Assembly (NCBI GenBank): GCA_032718475.1
Contig: JAUCBJ010006481.1
Coordinates: 1-44,393, forward strand
Direction: 5' to 3'
Length of the DNA: 44,393 nucleotides
Source: Nemertoderma westbladi
Lineage: Eukaryota > Xenacoelomorpha > Nemertodermatida > Nemertodermatidae
Shown: piece after piece, positions 9,722 through 19,955 of the stretch
How positions within the stretch are numbered: the stretch's first letter is position 1
Layout: the number at the start of each line of letters is the position of its first letter
The notes under the pieces: model-generated
The model's database searches: none
What the model was told of the DNA's origin: nothing
Seen by the model: the letters and a program-made list of their open reading frames with translations, nothing else
Position numbers and translations under genes: made by a program

Positions 9722-11149
9722 ACTGCCACTGCCACTGGAGAGCCCGAGGCCCGACAGTGTCTTATGAGGGATAAATAATGCAGCCTATTTAATGGATCAT
9801 GATAAACCAACATAAACACCAAAGTAAAACCTCATAAGATAGCATTATGGTGTACCCCCTGGGAAGTAGGCACTTTGCTTTGATCTTTTTTAGGTCGATT
9901 TTTAAAGGATTTTTCCAGGAGAATGGCGAAAGCTAGAACGATTCTGTTTGCGCGATCTTATAGATGTCCCGGCGCGCACAGCAGAGAAATATTTGGCAAC
10001 AATCTGTTAATTAATTAATTAGTAATTAGCGATTAAAGATTTCTAATTAATTTTTCTCGAAAAGTATTTGGTTTTTCCCCTAGCAATGGTGTTTTTTTTT
10101 TGTTCATCTCGGTAAAATCTAAAAAAAGTTCAGTCATCGCTATGGCCCTCCTATTACTGTTAATTAGTACTAATTAGCCAAAAACTAATTAGCGTCATAA
10201 CTCGAAAACACTAAGAGCTATGAAAAAACGTAACATCACAAAGTTGTTCGGAATTTTATTCTACACAAAAAAGTCTCTGGCGCCGATGCCGTATCTCCTA
10301 CCGTTAATTAGTAATTAACTAATTACTTAATAACCTAATTGGCGGGGGGGGGGGGGGGGGGCTTTCCCCCCCCCCCCCAAAAAAAAATCCTTATTCACAA
10401 GGTTTATCAAAGCGGCTTACTATTTTACAAATGATAATTACTCTAAAATCTTTTGAATCAAACTAATTAACGATTTTACTAATTAGTAAAGTTCCCCAAA
10501 TTAATTAATAATTTATCCAATCCGGCTGCAATTATTAATACAGCTGATTCATCAGCCTGGTTCAGCAAAAGTCAGGAGTTGGTAGTATGCTCCAAAAACT
10601 GTGTTCATACTACTGACCTATGCCGGTAGCTACTACCTAGCTCTGTCTGTATGTAGCTAATCATAGTCTGCAGTGCCCGGTGTACTCTGGGTCTGCTATC
10701 GGTACTGTCAGTCCGAGCTGTATGCACTGCTTGCCTAGAACAACCACATCCGGTACAGCAGTACAGCGCCGCGGTACCTGTTGTCCGTTCTTAACACTTA
10801 GGCATGTACAGATGTAAGAGGATGCTTTAGGCTTTCTGGCAGTTATTTAAAACATTGTAGGCAGATTCCCAAGGTTGGCAATATTGTCCTCCTTGTTCAG
10901 GCGCAGTCGGAATGACTAAATTATGGTCATTAGGTGCAGTTAAAAGTTGCCCAACTTGAAGGCCTATGTAATTGCGTTATTTCAATACCTCACCCAGGGC
11001 TATCTGACGAAATGGATTTAGACCATCGAGGTGGGTAGAGACCATTGATGTGTATCTGATGCATACCACAAAAAATTTGATCAGACCGAGATCATGCAGT
11101 CAGAACATGATCTTTTTCTGACCGCGTACTGGTAGGTTTCTTGCCTATA
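9722..11149. other. Non-coding region rich in TTAATTAGTAATTA motifs
   Basis: From about 10005 to 10510 the sequence repeatedly uses TTAATTAGTAATTAAC-type strings, at least six times, with intervening text that is unique. It resembles an old non-coding repeat. No frame is supported. A G19/C14 pair lies at 10343-10378. Confidence 0.4.
10343..10387. repeat. G-tract/C-tract inverted pair
   Basis: A run of about 19 G is followed by CTTT and a run of about 14 C, then 9 A. The two tracts can pair as a hairpin. Homopolymer lengths are likely to be uncertain in the assembly. Confidence 0.7.
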
Positions 11150-11159
11150 AGCAATAACA

Positions 11160-11425
11160 TTTTTTGATATAATTTTACACGAATATGTTTTGGCTGGTAA
11201 TCTGAAGCTGCTGTATGGGTCCCAGGTCGCCACCAGACCGTGGTCACCGTATCTGGCACCTGATTGGCTGTTACTTTCAAACATCGAAAATGTGCCCAGG
11301 CCTTGACATGTTACGGTACAATTTTATGCGAAAATGTTTTGGATGGTACTCTGAAGCTCCAGTTTGGGTCCCAGGTCGCGACCATACCGTGGTCACCAGA
11401 TACGGCCTCTGATTGGCTGATTCTT
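11160..11425. repeat. Tandem duplication, about 145-bp unit
   Basis: Two diverged copies of a unit containing GGGTCCCAGGTCGCnACCA, CCGTGGTCACC and CTGATTGGCTG, the first near 11165-11275 and the second near 11310-11420. Both are preceded by a TACACGAATATGTTTTGG-like string. The unit has no coding meaning that I can see. Confidence 0.65.
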
Positions 11426-11689
11426 TGAACGTTAATAACTCGAGTTTTATTCACTTTGTGGCGGAGTTTAAAGGCTAGGAATATTCCATGGAATGTCCCC
11501 TAGCTGACTGAAGATGTTTCATCGCTGGTAGATTACTGGTTTTGGCTACATAGCCTGTACTTGGTCGAAATTTTAAAACCTGATATCTTAAGATCTATTA
11601 ACTTTGGAGCGTTGAATAAAAGCTTAGAATGTTCCCTTGAACATCCCCATCACGCTGCTGAAAATGCCATCGCGGTCACACTACGGTCC

Positions 11690-12023
11690 TACTAATTACC
11701 CCAACCTACCACAAACTACCACAATCTACCGCAATCTACCCCAACAATTTGATACAGGCATCCAATTACCACAATGTTATTTTACAATGGCATCTAATTA
11801 CCACAATATACAGAATGCAAGTGTCTAATTACCACAACACTATACTGCATCTAACTGTCTAATTACCACAATATACAGAACTCAAGTGTCTATTTACCAC
11901 AAGACTACACTGCATCTAATTACCACAATATTATTTTACAATGGCATCTAATTACCACAATATACAGAACGCAAGTGTCTATTTACCACAAGACTATATT
12001 GCGGTCTAATTACCACAATCTAT
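11690..12023. repeat. Degenerate satellite built on CTAATTACCACAAT
   Basis: About ten diverged occurrences of CTAATTACCACAAT or CTATTTACCACAA in 330 bp, in higher-order blocks of about 45-60 bp that also hold ATACAGAACGCAAGTGT. The array ends exactly where the minus-strand gag-protease copy begins (about 12025). Confidence 0.75.
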
Positions 12024-12024
12024 C

Positions 12025-12940
12025 CTTTCACCACGCTCCACTATGCGTGGTTCCAGATCCATACCCAACTCCTGGTATCCTTCCCCGGGCCGCTTCTCAC
12101 ATGGGACCTCCCCATCGCCCGTCTCTGGTTTCTCCTCTACGTCCTCAACAGTGCATGACAGCATGCAACCTGATGTCTCGGACACACCAAAGGGTGTCCC
12201 CATCTTAATTGGGCCAGTGAGTGTCCATCCAAATGGCGTGAGAATGGCCATCGGGTCTCGCTCCCTGTCATCGCTGAAAATGGTCTGTAGTCTATTGTGG
12301 GCCATAGGGCAGTCCATGCTGACTATGAGAGATACCTTCGGGACATCCAGCTTGGGCACGGAGAAATCGATGTTGTCCAGGTACTGGTATTGCTCTATCT
12401 CGATCTTTGTCGGTCGCCTGGCATTGATATTAATCGATTCTATTATTTGGATGGGTTCGATGGTAGCCCCATAGCCGCACCCTGGTGTTATCGCTGATAT
12501 CTCGCAACGCCCCGTTCTCATTCTCATGATCTCGTCCTTATTAGAGATAGTGGTTACCGCCATCTTGCTAGGCCTCGCCTGTAACCCTATTCTTTCGGCC
12601 AGCCAACTCTCCATTAACGTGAATGCTGCTCCACTATTGACCAACATTAGTGTTGTGGCCGATAGCCCGTCCTTTCCTGTTATTCTCACTGGTACTACCC
12701 CGAGTAGTACTGTCCTCTTTCTCCTTGCTCCCGTCGTGTTCGTAGCCATAGTTTGGCCTCCAGTCTCATCAGTCTCGTCGTATTCTATCGGTGTTTCTCT
12801 ACACTCTCCGAGTCTGTGTCCTTCTACCACGCATCGATGACATAGTCCATTTATATCCTCGTAGACTACCCGATCTTGTTTAGGCAACGCTTGCTAATGC
12901 TTACAGTCCATGGTCTTATGGGTTCCATCTCTGTGGAGTC
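12025..12940 (-). pseudogene. BEL/Pao-type gag-protease segment, left (inverted) copy
   Basis: Minus-strand frame of about 300 codons. It starts inside gag with HRDGTHKT, has one stop just upstream of QALPKQDR, then a retroviral zinc knuckle CHRCVVEGHRLGEC (CX2CX4HX4C). About 60 residues later comes an aspartic protease domain of the BEL/Pao type (DUF1758/peptidase A17-like): LMLVNSGAAFTLMESW, a flap-like CGYGATIEP, and LIVSMDCPMAHNRLQ. The catalytic Asp of the D-S-G triad is Asn (codon 12636-12638), so the protease is dead. The C-terminal part runs to GERI and then stops at the satellite boundary. The same segment occurs on the plus strand at 12941-13108 plus 17727-18380, forming a head-to-head inverted repeat. 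Confidence 0.85.
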
Positions 12941-13108
12941 TATGCGGATATAAATGGAATATGTCATCGATGCGAGGTAGAAGGACACAGACTCGGAGAG
13001 TGTAGAGAAACACCGATAGAATATGACGAGACTGATGAGACTGGAGGCCAAACTATGGCTACGAGCACGACGGGAGCAAGGAGAAAGAGGACAGTACTAC
13101 TCGGGGTA
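12941..13108 (+). pseudogene. Gag zinc-knuckle fragment of the right-hand BEL/Pao copy
   Basis: Encodes DINGICHRCEVEGH and GECRETPIEYDETDET, then ARRKRTVLLG, the same stretch as in the left inverted copy. It is cut off by the LINE tail at 13109 and resumes at 17727 with GKDGLSATT. About ten bases present in the left copy between these points are missing here. Confidence 0.8.
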
Positions 13109-13220
13109 GTTTATTATTTTATATTTATTTAATCCGGTTCATAAATAGAATCCAACCATAATACATACCCACGTAAATGTAGATGTAGATGTAAATGTAA
13201 TATAAATGTATTTAATTAAT

Positions 13221-16085
13221 TAATCTCCTACCCCAAATCGATTCAGCCATATTCTGGAACTATGCAATGTGCACATATTAACCATTAATACAATATTGTT
13301 ATTAGTCTTGTTTACCTTATTGTATAAACTTTGTATGGAACAATATCGAATATGAATGAAGCAAGGTTAATTATTGGTACCAAAAAATAAAGACATACTA
13401 GAACGGAAAGGTAACTTGAAAAATATACGTGCAGCCGAATTATAAGCAACCTTCAGTCGATTATACACAAACTCAGAATAATTCAAAGACGACCATAAAG
13501 CATTATAATATAGTGGAGTGATATATGACCTAAAAAGTGTAAGTTTCATGGAGTTCGTACAGTTACCAAATTTCCTACATAATGTATTTGCACGTGCATA
13601 TAAGCCTCTAGTTACATTCTTGATATTGTAATCATCATCTCTACTTTCATGAATGACGTGCCCTAAGTAAATATACTCTAGAAATTACTCTATCGTGTAA
13701 GTACATAGGTGCCATATTAACTAGGTTGCTCGAATGGTGATTGAAAAACATAATCTTTGATTTCTTTAGGTTAAACAAAATACTGAGGCTGATACTGTAA
13801 ACAAAACACGTATTTATTAGTAATCGTAAACCTATGGCAGAGTTAGATAATAAACAGATGTCGTCAGCATACATTAGATGGTTAATTCTGTACCCGTCAA
13901 ACATGCATCCAACATTAGTGCACAGAAGTTTATCCGATAAATTATCCATATACACATTAAATAAATACTGACTTAGAATACCGCCTTGTTTTATACCATT
14001 TTTTACATGAAACCTATCAGGTAATGTAGACCCCCATTTGACCTGTAGAGTTTGAAACCTATACCAGTAAATTAGAGTCCTAATAATAAATAGTGGTATA
14101 TTTCTATCCAATAACTTATGAAAAAGCGTATCATGCACAATTCGATCAAAAGCTTTACTAGCATCAAGAAAGCATACGTAAACGGACGAGTCATTGTGTA
14201 AGTAGTAATCAATGATCTCTGTTAAACTATAAACACATAATTCGGTACCACTTTTGGACTTAAACGAAAACTGAAAATCACTTATAATTAGTTATGTTTC
14301 TATACGAGCAAATAATATATATTCGAATATCTTACTGAAAATATCTGATAACGCAATTGGTCTATAGTTACATTTATCATCCATTATATTATTTTTATCC
14401 TTAATTATGGGTACAAGTACGCTATGGATTATGCTCTCGGGAAGAAAGCCATGCACATTAATTGCACTTAACAGGATAGCCAGCATAGTATTCAGTATAC
14501 TACATTCACCAAAAATGAAATGTTCGGCACTAATACCATCTGGTCCAGCTGATTTACCAGCTTTCAGATTTGAAATAGCACAACTAATTTCTAACGGACT
14601 AATAATCATATCTTGTGAAAAAATAATATCCAATAAACTCTCTTCAACACTACGCACATGAAAATCATTATTAACACCATTACAATTAAATAAATCCGAA
14701 TAAACCGTTTTAAACATATTACCGATTTGTTCTGCACCAACGGCACCACTAACAACATTTGGTAGTGGTACATTAATATTATTTTCCTTTTTGACATTTT
14801 TCCAAAAATCCTGACTATCTTTTTGTAAATGTGAAGTTGCCAGTTTATCTGCCTTAAAAGCAGCCTTATTTCGTTTGGACTGACGTAAGGCACGTTTGAA
14901 TGTCGCCTTACGTACAAGATACTGGCGATGCAGCTCACCCTGATGTGGCGAGCCTGCATCTCGCCACTGTTTAAAAAGTACACGGGATAGTTCGTACTTT
15001 TCACGAACTGTGTCGTTCCATCCCGGAATATTATGGGTATTCTGGGATTCACTATTAATTGCCTTTGGAATCCATTTATTTGCGCAATCGCTAATTTTAT
15101 TTTCAATTGATTCCCAAAGATTCGTAATACATGTAGTATGATCCGTGTTTCGACATGTTGCATTAGTACAAGTTAAAACATCTGGAATCTGTATACCACA
15201 AAAGGCGGCGTCGAGATCTATACGATAATTTTGTAGATCACCTAAAGTCGCTTTATCCCACAATAACCTCTTGGTTCTGATGGACTCAGACTGTGATTGT
15301 TGAAAATTTTCCGAGATAATACTAATAGGTTCAATACAAAGACTAAGCAGAAGCGGCATATGATCCGTAACTGTTAAGTCATAATCTATATATATATCTC
15401 GTAAAATACTAGTACAACTAGGTGTTACCACAACATGGTCAAGCCATGAACTCGTGCCATACACAGCACTAACAAAAGTAAACATTGAGTTACTTAAATG
15501 ATCAACATCAAAAATATTGAGATTAAAATCTCTGCACCACTCAGTTAGTTCATTAAAAAACATTCTTCCTGGTGCCGCATTAAAATCTCCAATAATACAA
15601 CAACCGTTTGATGGTGTTGACTCAATCAGTGAGCGTAACCTACCTAGGTATTCTAAATATAAGTCCATATTATCATTCGACTCATATGGTAGATATACAT
15701 TAATTATCAGTATTTTATCGCCATTTACACCATTAATATAAAACGGCATCACTCTAGGGTCCTCAGAGTGAATACGCTCTATAGCTGGAACCAATTCTTG
15801 TCTCACTAGAATAGCTAAGCCGCCATAAGGGCGACCAACTCGCAAACTTAATGGTAGATCGACTGGAGATGACCCGTACGGTACAAATTCCTTATGTATA
15901 GTGCTAAGAAACGCGAGTTCTTGTTTAGGCAACATGTGTGCTTGTACCAGTATTATATCAGATCTTTCATACAAATTACGGACTACTAAAAGAGATTCGT
16001 CAGTACGTATAGAATTACAGTTGTATGTTGCAACACGAATAACGTTAGTGCTCTGTTCTGTAGTAGTAGTAGTAGTAGCAGCCAT
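13221..16085 (-). pseudogene. LINE ORF2: endonuclease and reverse transcriptase
   Basis: ATG start at 16085. An endonuclease/exonuclease/phosphatase domain (about 15-250) shows NCNSIR, GRPYGGLAILVR, GDFNA (166-170), SWLDHVV and TDHMP (240-244). The strand-2 position normally holding Glu reads VQAH, so Ala replaces the catalytic Glu. The reverse transcriptase follows: KAGKSAGPDGISAEHF, NYRPIALSDIFSKIFE, then a TAA stop (14289-14291), continuing in the same frame with DASKAFDRIVHD, IKQGGILSQYLFNVYMD and MYADDICLLS. A frameshift near 13680 moves the frame to YIYLGHVIHE and on to RLKVAYNSAARIFFKLPFRS. A second TAA (13365-13367) precedes the last block, SSRIWLNRFGVGD. Length and order are those of a CR1/L2-type ORF2. 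It stopped coding after insertion. Confidence 0.88.
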
Positions 16086-16207
16086 GATGAAAAATTAATA
16101 TAAAATTACATGAATATTTACATAAATATATAAACAAAATATTTTTACTTCATTTATCAGAATGATCAGTTTCCACCGAGTTTACACTATTAATACCACC
16201 CAAATCG

Positions 16208-17458
16208 TTATTGCCGACCTGTGTCCCCTGATAGATTACCTGACTGTGGTGGTCGCAGTCTATACTGGAACTTCCGAATGCGGCTGAATTCCGGCCAATT
16301 ATCAGGGTCTAATAATTTGTCCTCCTCTCGCCCCTGTGTGCAGATCAACATAAACGAGGAAAACCTTCCCCCTTCCTTGGATAGCTTCTTGCAACTGATT
16401 GCTAGTTCCATCGTCTTGTGGATACATATTCCATGATCTGTTTTTCGGTTAAATGTGCTGCACAGCCAGAGAGATGCACTCGTTTCATTGGTGCAACCGT
16501 ATCGAATGATGGAATTAGATGTGCCAAATTTGAAGTTGGTACCGGTACCGGTACCGCCAGCTACGCCGCCTGCACCACTCATGCGAACGTTTCTGTGACC
16601 AGATGGACCCATATTGCGATCAGTATGCGCGGAATCCTGCACAAACTGCTCCGGTCTGATCCGCCCATCAGGACACTGAGTATACCACATCCCCAAATCA
16701 TCCGTGTTGTCTGCCTCACTTCTGCTATACTCCGACTGAATCATACCTGACAAAGCAGCATACGGGTTACTGCTAAGATACGACCGTGGATCCCAAGTTT
16801 GATTAGACGGCGCAGTACGCCGTGGTCGACCCGGAGGTGGACGAATTGGCGGGCCCGAGGCTCGCCTTAACACATCGCTGTATATAGGCATAGGCCTATG
16901 TCTTTCAGCGCAAATTGATCCGACCCCATCTCCTGCGGCCGCAGAAGGCTGGACACCTACAGCAGGTACAGATGGTGGTTCCACAATCCCGGCTGGCAGT
17001 GGCGTCAGCAAAACCCGTACGTCTGGTTCAGCTTCTGCCGGCCTACCACCACCGGTAATCTGATCCGGTGTTCGTGTTTCGAGTACAGCTACTCGGTCCT
17101 GAAGTTCGCTTAGTTTCAGCAACATGTACGATAAATCTGAGCCAGATAAGGCAAATGGCGGTAGAATACACGGATTACCAGAAACAAAGTTTGGTTTTCC
17201 GGGATCACGGATTCCAACAAAATATGCGGATTCAAACATATCTACAATATCAGTAACAATGGACTTAGGCATACTACCGCCAGATTTCCGCTGTTTGGCA
17301 AAGTTCTCGGCAGACATCGTTGCGTCATCACAGGGTAGGATATGAAACAATACTTGTTTAGCATCCTTCAATAAGTCGTTTCCAAATTTCAGCCAGCTAT
17401 CAATCGTATCCAGAATGGCGAGCCTGGGTAAGCCAAGGCGAACATGGGTGCTCCACAC
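16208..17458 (-). CDS. LINE ORF1, RNA-binding protein
   Basis: A frame of about 416 codons, still open. There is no ATG near the N-terminus; the frame runs upstream to about 17510 without one, so the true start is lost or lies at an internal Met (DDATMSAENF). A coiled-coil-like segment is at about 125-150 (LLKLSELQDRVAVLETR), followed by a Pro/Gly-rich linker. The last ~90 residues (ASLWLCSTFNRK, then ISCKKLSKEGGRFSSFMLIC, then LLDPDNWPEFSRIRKF) match the RRM-like C-terminal domain found in ORF1 of many CR1/L2-like LINEs. It would coat the LINE RNA. The coding capacity is likely relic, since ORF2 is dead. Confidence 0.7.
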   Translation of the reverse strand: MWSTHVRLGLPRLAILDTIDSWLKFGNDLLKDAKQVLFHILPCDDATMSAENFAKQRKSGGSMPKSIVTDIVDMFESAYFVGIRDPGKPNFVSGNPCILPPFALSGSDLSYMLLKLSELQDRVAVLETRTPDQITGGGRPAEAEPDVRVLLTPLPAGIVEPPSVPAVGVQPSAAAGDGVGSICAERHRPMPIYSDVLRRASGPPIRPPPGRPRRTAPSNQTWDPRSYLSSNPYAALSGMIQSEYSRSEADNTDDLGMWYTQCPDGRIRPEQFVQDSAHTDRNMGPSGHRNVRMSGAGGVAGGTGTGTNFKFGTSNSIIRYGCTNETSASLWLCSTFNRKTDHGICIHKTMELAISCKKLSKEGGRFSSFMLICTQGREEDKLLDPDNWPEFSRIRKFQYRLRPPQSGNLSGDTGRQ

Positions 17459-17726
17459 ATAGGATAAGACGTCGTTTACAACATGTTGACAGTTTCTATT
17501 TCGTTCCCTTGTTTAGGGGTCCCCATTTAGCCAGGTATTACTGAATTACCGGTCACCGGTTACCAGTAATTGGTAGTCGCTGAGTCGTGTAGGCTGGTAG
17601 GCCTACCACAATTCTTAATTCCACAATTCAGATAGCAGTACTGGTACTCAATACAGCAGTACAGCAGTACAGTTGCATCATAGTCCAGGAGTATGCAGCA
17701 TTGAATAGAAGTTAAGATATAACAGG

Positions 17727-18648
17727 AAAGGACGGGCTATCGGCCACAACATTAATGTTGGTCGATAGTGGAGCAGCATTCACGTTAATGGAGAGTTGGC
17801 TGGCCGAAAGGATAGGGTTACAGACGAGGCCTAGCAAGATGGCGGTAACCACTATCTCCAATAAGGACGAGGTTATGAGAATGAGAACGAGGTGTTGCGA
17901 GATATCAGCGATAACACCAGGGTGCGGCTATGGGGCTACCATCGAACCCATCCAAATAATAGAATCGATTAATATCAACGCCAGGCGACCGATGAAGATC
18001 GAGATAGAGCAATACCGGTACCTGGACAACATCGATTTCTCCGTGCCCGAGCTGGATGTCCTGAAGGTATCTCTCATAGTCGGCATGGACTGCCCAACGG
18101 CCCACGATAGACTACAGACCATTTTCGGTGATGACAGGGAGCGAGACCCGATGGCCATTCTCACGTCATTTGGATGGATGCTCACTGGTCCAATTAAGAC
18201 GGGGACACCCTTTGGTGTGTCCGAGACATCAGGGTGCATGCTGTCAGGCACTGTTGAGGACATAGAGGAGAAACCAGAGACGGGCGATGGGGATGTCCCA
18301 TGTGAGAAGCGGCCCGGGGAAGGATACCAGGAGTTGGGTATGGATCTGGAACCACGCATAGTGGAGCGTGGTGAAAGGATAGAGGATAGTTCCAGAGAAA
18401 TACCGTCGGTAGATGAGTTAGGAGGGGAAGCAACAGCAAGAGAGTGGGCAGAGGAGAATGGATACGACGCAGAAGACTTAAAGACGATGGGATGGAACAA
18501 GGATGTTCCCGGCAAGTATCAGTATAAGGATGGAGAAGAGTGGACGCCGAGATGTCCGGACAAGTGTCCGGAGGAGACGCCGGTCCGGTTGAGAGGCATA
18601 CCGAGAAGGGGGATGTCAAATAAGAAGACAGGTTGGAAAGGGATATGA
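17727..18648 (+). pseudogene. BEL/Pao-type aspartic protease, right-hand copy
   Basis: Resumes the gag-protease frame after the LINE. From LMLVDSGAAFTLMESW the domain keeps the D-S-G catalytic triad (GAT at 17764-17766), the CGYGATIEP stretch and LIVGMDCPTAHDRLQ. After EPRIVERGERI it extends another ~90 residues (REWAEENGYDAEDLKTMGWN and a TPRCPDKCPEETPVRLRG tail) to a TGA. Differences from the left copy are mostly CpG-type transitions (Arg to Cys, Thr to Met). Cut from its gag by the LINE and lacking RT and integrase, it cannot act as part of a working pol. BEL/Pao proteases normally release mature gag and pol proteins inside the particle. Confidence 0.83.
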
Positions 18649-19020
18649 TTACTATTATCCATTCTGTTTTATCTATTCTTTCGATTTCTTTTCATTCTAC
18701 CGCCAGGTGATGACAAGATGAAGGGTGGCATTTTGCTGCCAGGGGACCATGAGGAAATCAAGAAGGCGACCGAAAGACCTGATTTTAGGGTGGTGGAGGA
18801 GGGAGGATCAATTCCTAGAGAGTTGGAATTGACAAGGAGAGTGGGGCGAAGGATAAGAGGACCTACAGGGGGGCAGTGGGAGAGTGCCTGCTGGAAGAAT
18901 CGCCCTTAGAGTTTAGTTGTCCAATATGTTGGACTGAGGTTGGTGGGAATGAGGGCGAGATGCCCTTCCCACACAAAATATAAAAATAAATAATAAAGCA
19001 AATAATAAATAAGTAGTAAG
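18649..19020 (+). pseudogene. Terminal coding remnant shared with the young element
   Basis: A short pyrimidine-rich gap (18652-18710), then a Glu/Arg-rich stretch whose end (GGGCAGTnGGAGAGTGCCT, then TGGGAATGAGGGCGAGA and CCCTTCCCACnCAAAATATAAAA) matches 40060-40180 of the young element. It marks the end of the coding section in this family; the RT and integrase that would precede it are absent in both. Confidence 0.65.
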
Positions 19021-19084
19021 ATAGTAGAAAGTAATAGTAGTAGACAGTACGTAGTACTAAGTAGTAGGGTACATAGAATCGTGA

Positions 19085-19640
19085 AGGTTAGAAGTTATGG
19101 GCACCGAGAGCGCCACGTAGTAAGAGAGTAGAGAGTATGGTATATAGGCATACCATAGAAGTAGTAGTAGAGAGAGTATGGTATATAGGCGTACCATAGA
19201 AGTAGTAGTAGAGAGAGTATGGTATATAGGCATACCATAGAAGTAGTAGCAGAGGGGTTGTGGGCACCAAAAGCGCCACGTAGTAAGAGAGTGAAGGGTA
19301 TGGCATGCAGGTATACCATAGAAGTAGTAGCAGAGGGGTTGTGGGCACCGAAAGCGCCACGTAGTAAGAGAGTGAAGGGTATGGTATGTAGGTATACCAT
19401 AGAAGTAGTAGCAGAGGGGTTGTGGGCACCGAAAGCGCCACATAGTAAGAAAGTAGAGGGTATGGTATGTAGGTATACCATAGAAGTAGTAGCAGGGGGG
19501 TTGTGGGCACCGAAAGCGCCACGTAGTAAGAGAGTAAAGGGTATGGTATGTAGGTATACCGTAGAAGTAGTAGCAGAGGGGTTGTGGGCAGCGAGAGCGC
19601 CACGTAGTAAGAAAGTAAAGGGTATGTAGGCATACCATAG
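19085..19640 (+). repeat. Hairpin-rich tandem array, about 81-bp unit
   Basis: About six to seven units. Each has TATGGTATGTAGGTATACCATA, whose TATGGTAT/ATACCATA arms pair around GTAGGT, then GAAGTAGTAGCAGAGGGG, then TTGTGGGCACCGnnAGCGCC and ACGTAGTAAGAGAGT. The GGCAC/GCGCC arms of the second motif can pair with one A-C mismatch around a five-base variable loop. The same second motif occurs in the array at 40900-41750. Confidence 0.85.
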
Positions 19641-19770
19641 TAGTAATATGGTACATAGTAAGAAGGAAGAAGGAAGGTAGATAGGATGATAGCACAGACA
19701 GGGGGCAACATAGATAAAATTAAAATAAAACTAAGAAAAATTGGCACTGTGGGGGTGGTAGAGAACACAG

Positions 19771-19950
19771 GACATTGTGGAGCAGTGGGGATGGGCCAGC
19801 TCATAGGCCTTGTCTGCCACAATCCGATGGACTGGGGCAAGTTCCGGGAGGAGCACAGAGCGGGCACAGGACATTGTGGAGCAGTGGCGATGGGCCAGCT
19901 CACGGGGCTTTGTCTGCCACAAGCCGATGGACTGGGGTAAGTTCCGAGAG
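19771..19950 (+). repeat. Tandem duplication, about 97-bp unit
   Basis: Two near-identical copies containing ACATTGTGGAGCAGTGG, GATGGGCCAGCTCA and GATGGACTGGGG. It lies between the hairpin array and the extra reading frame of the older LTR element. Confidence 0.8.
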
Positions 19951-19955
19951 GGGTA

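Larger units (their letters stand above)
13109..17721 (-). mobile_element. CR1/L2-like non-LTR retrotransposon, near full length but decayed
   Basis: A minus-strand LINE with ORF1 (17458-16208), ORF2 (16085 to about 13221), a 3' UTR and an A-rich tail (AAATAAATATAAAATAATAAA-like) against the flank at 13109. The 5' UTR runs from about 17721. It interrupts the gag-protease frame of the right-hand BEL/Pao copy, so it is younger than that copy. No clean target duplication is visible: the flanks CTCGGGGTAG and ATAACAGGAAAGG are contiguous, apart from ~10 bp, in the uninterrupted left copy. It carries two in-frame stops and one frameshift in ORF2 and is inactive. Clade assignment is by architecture and not by a tree. 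Confidence 0.85.

Noticed and set aside
17928-18515. Antisense frame over the protease
   Set aside because: The plus-strand frame has clear protease motifs; the opposite frame is a shadow.
19219-19629. Plus-strand repetitive frame over the same array
   Set aside because: Same reason: tandem units of length divisible by three stay open without being coding.
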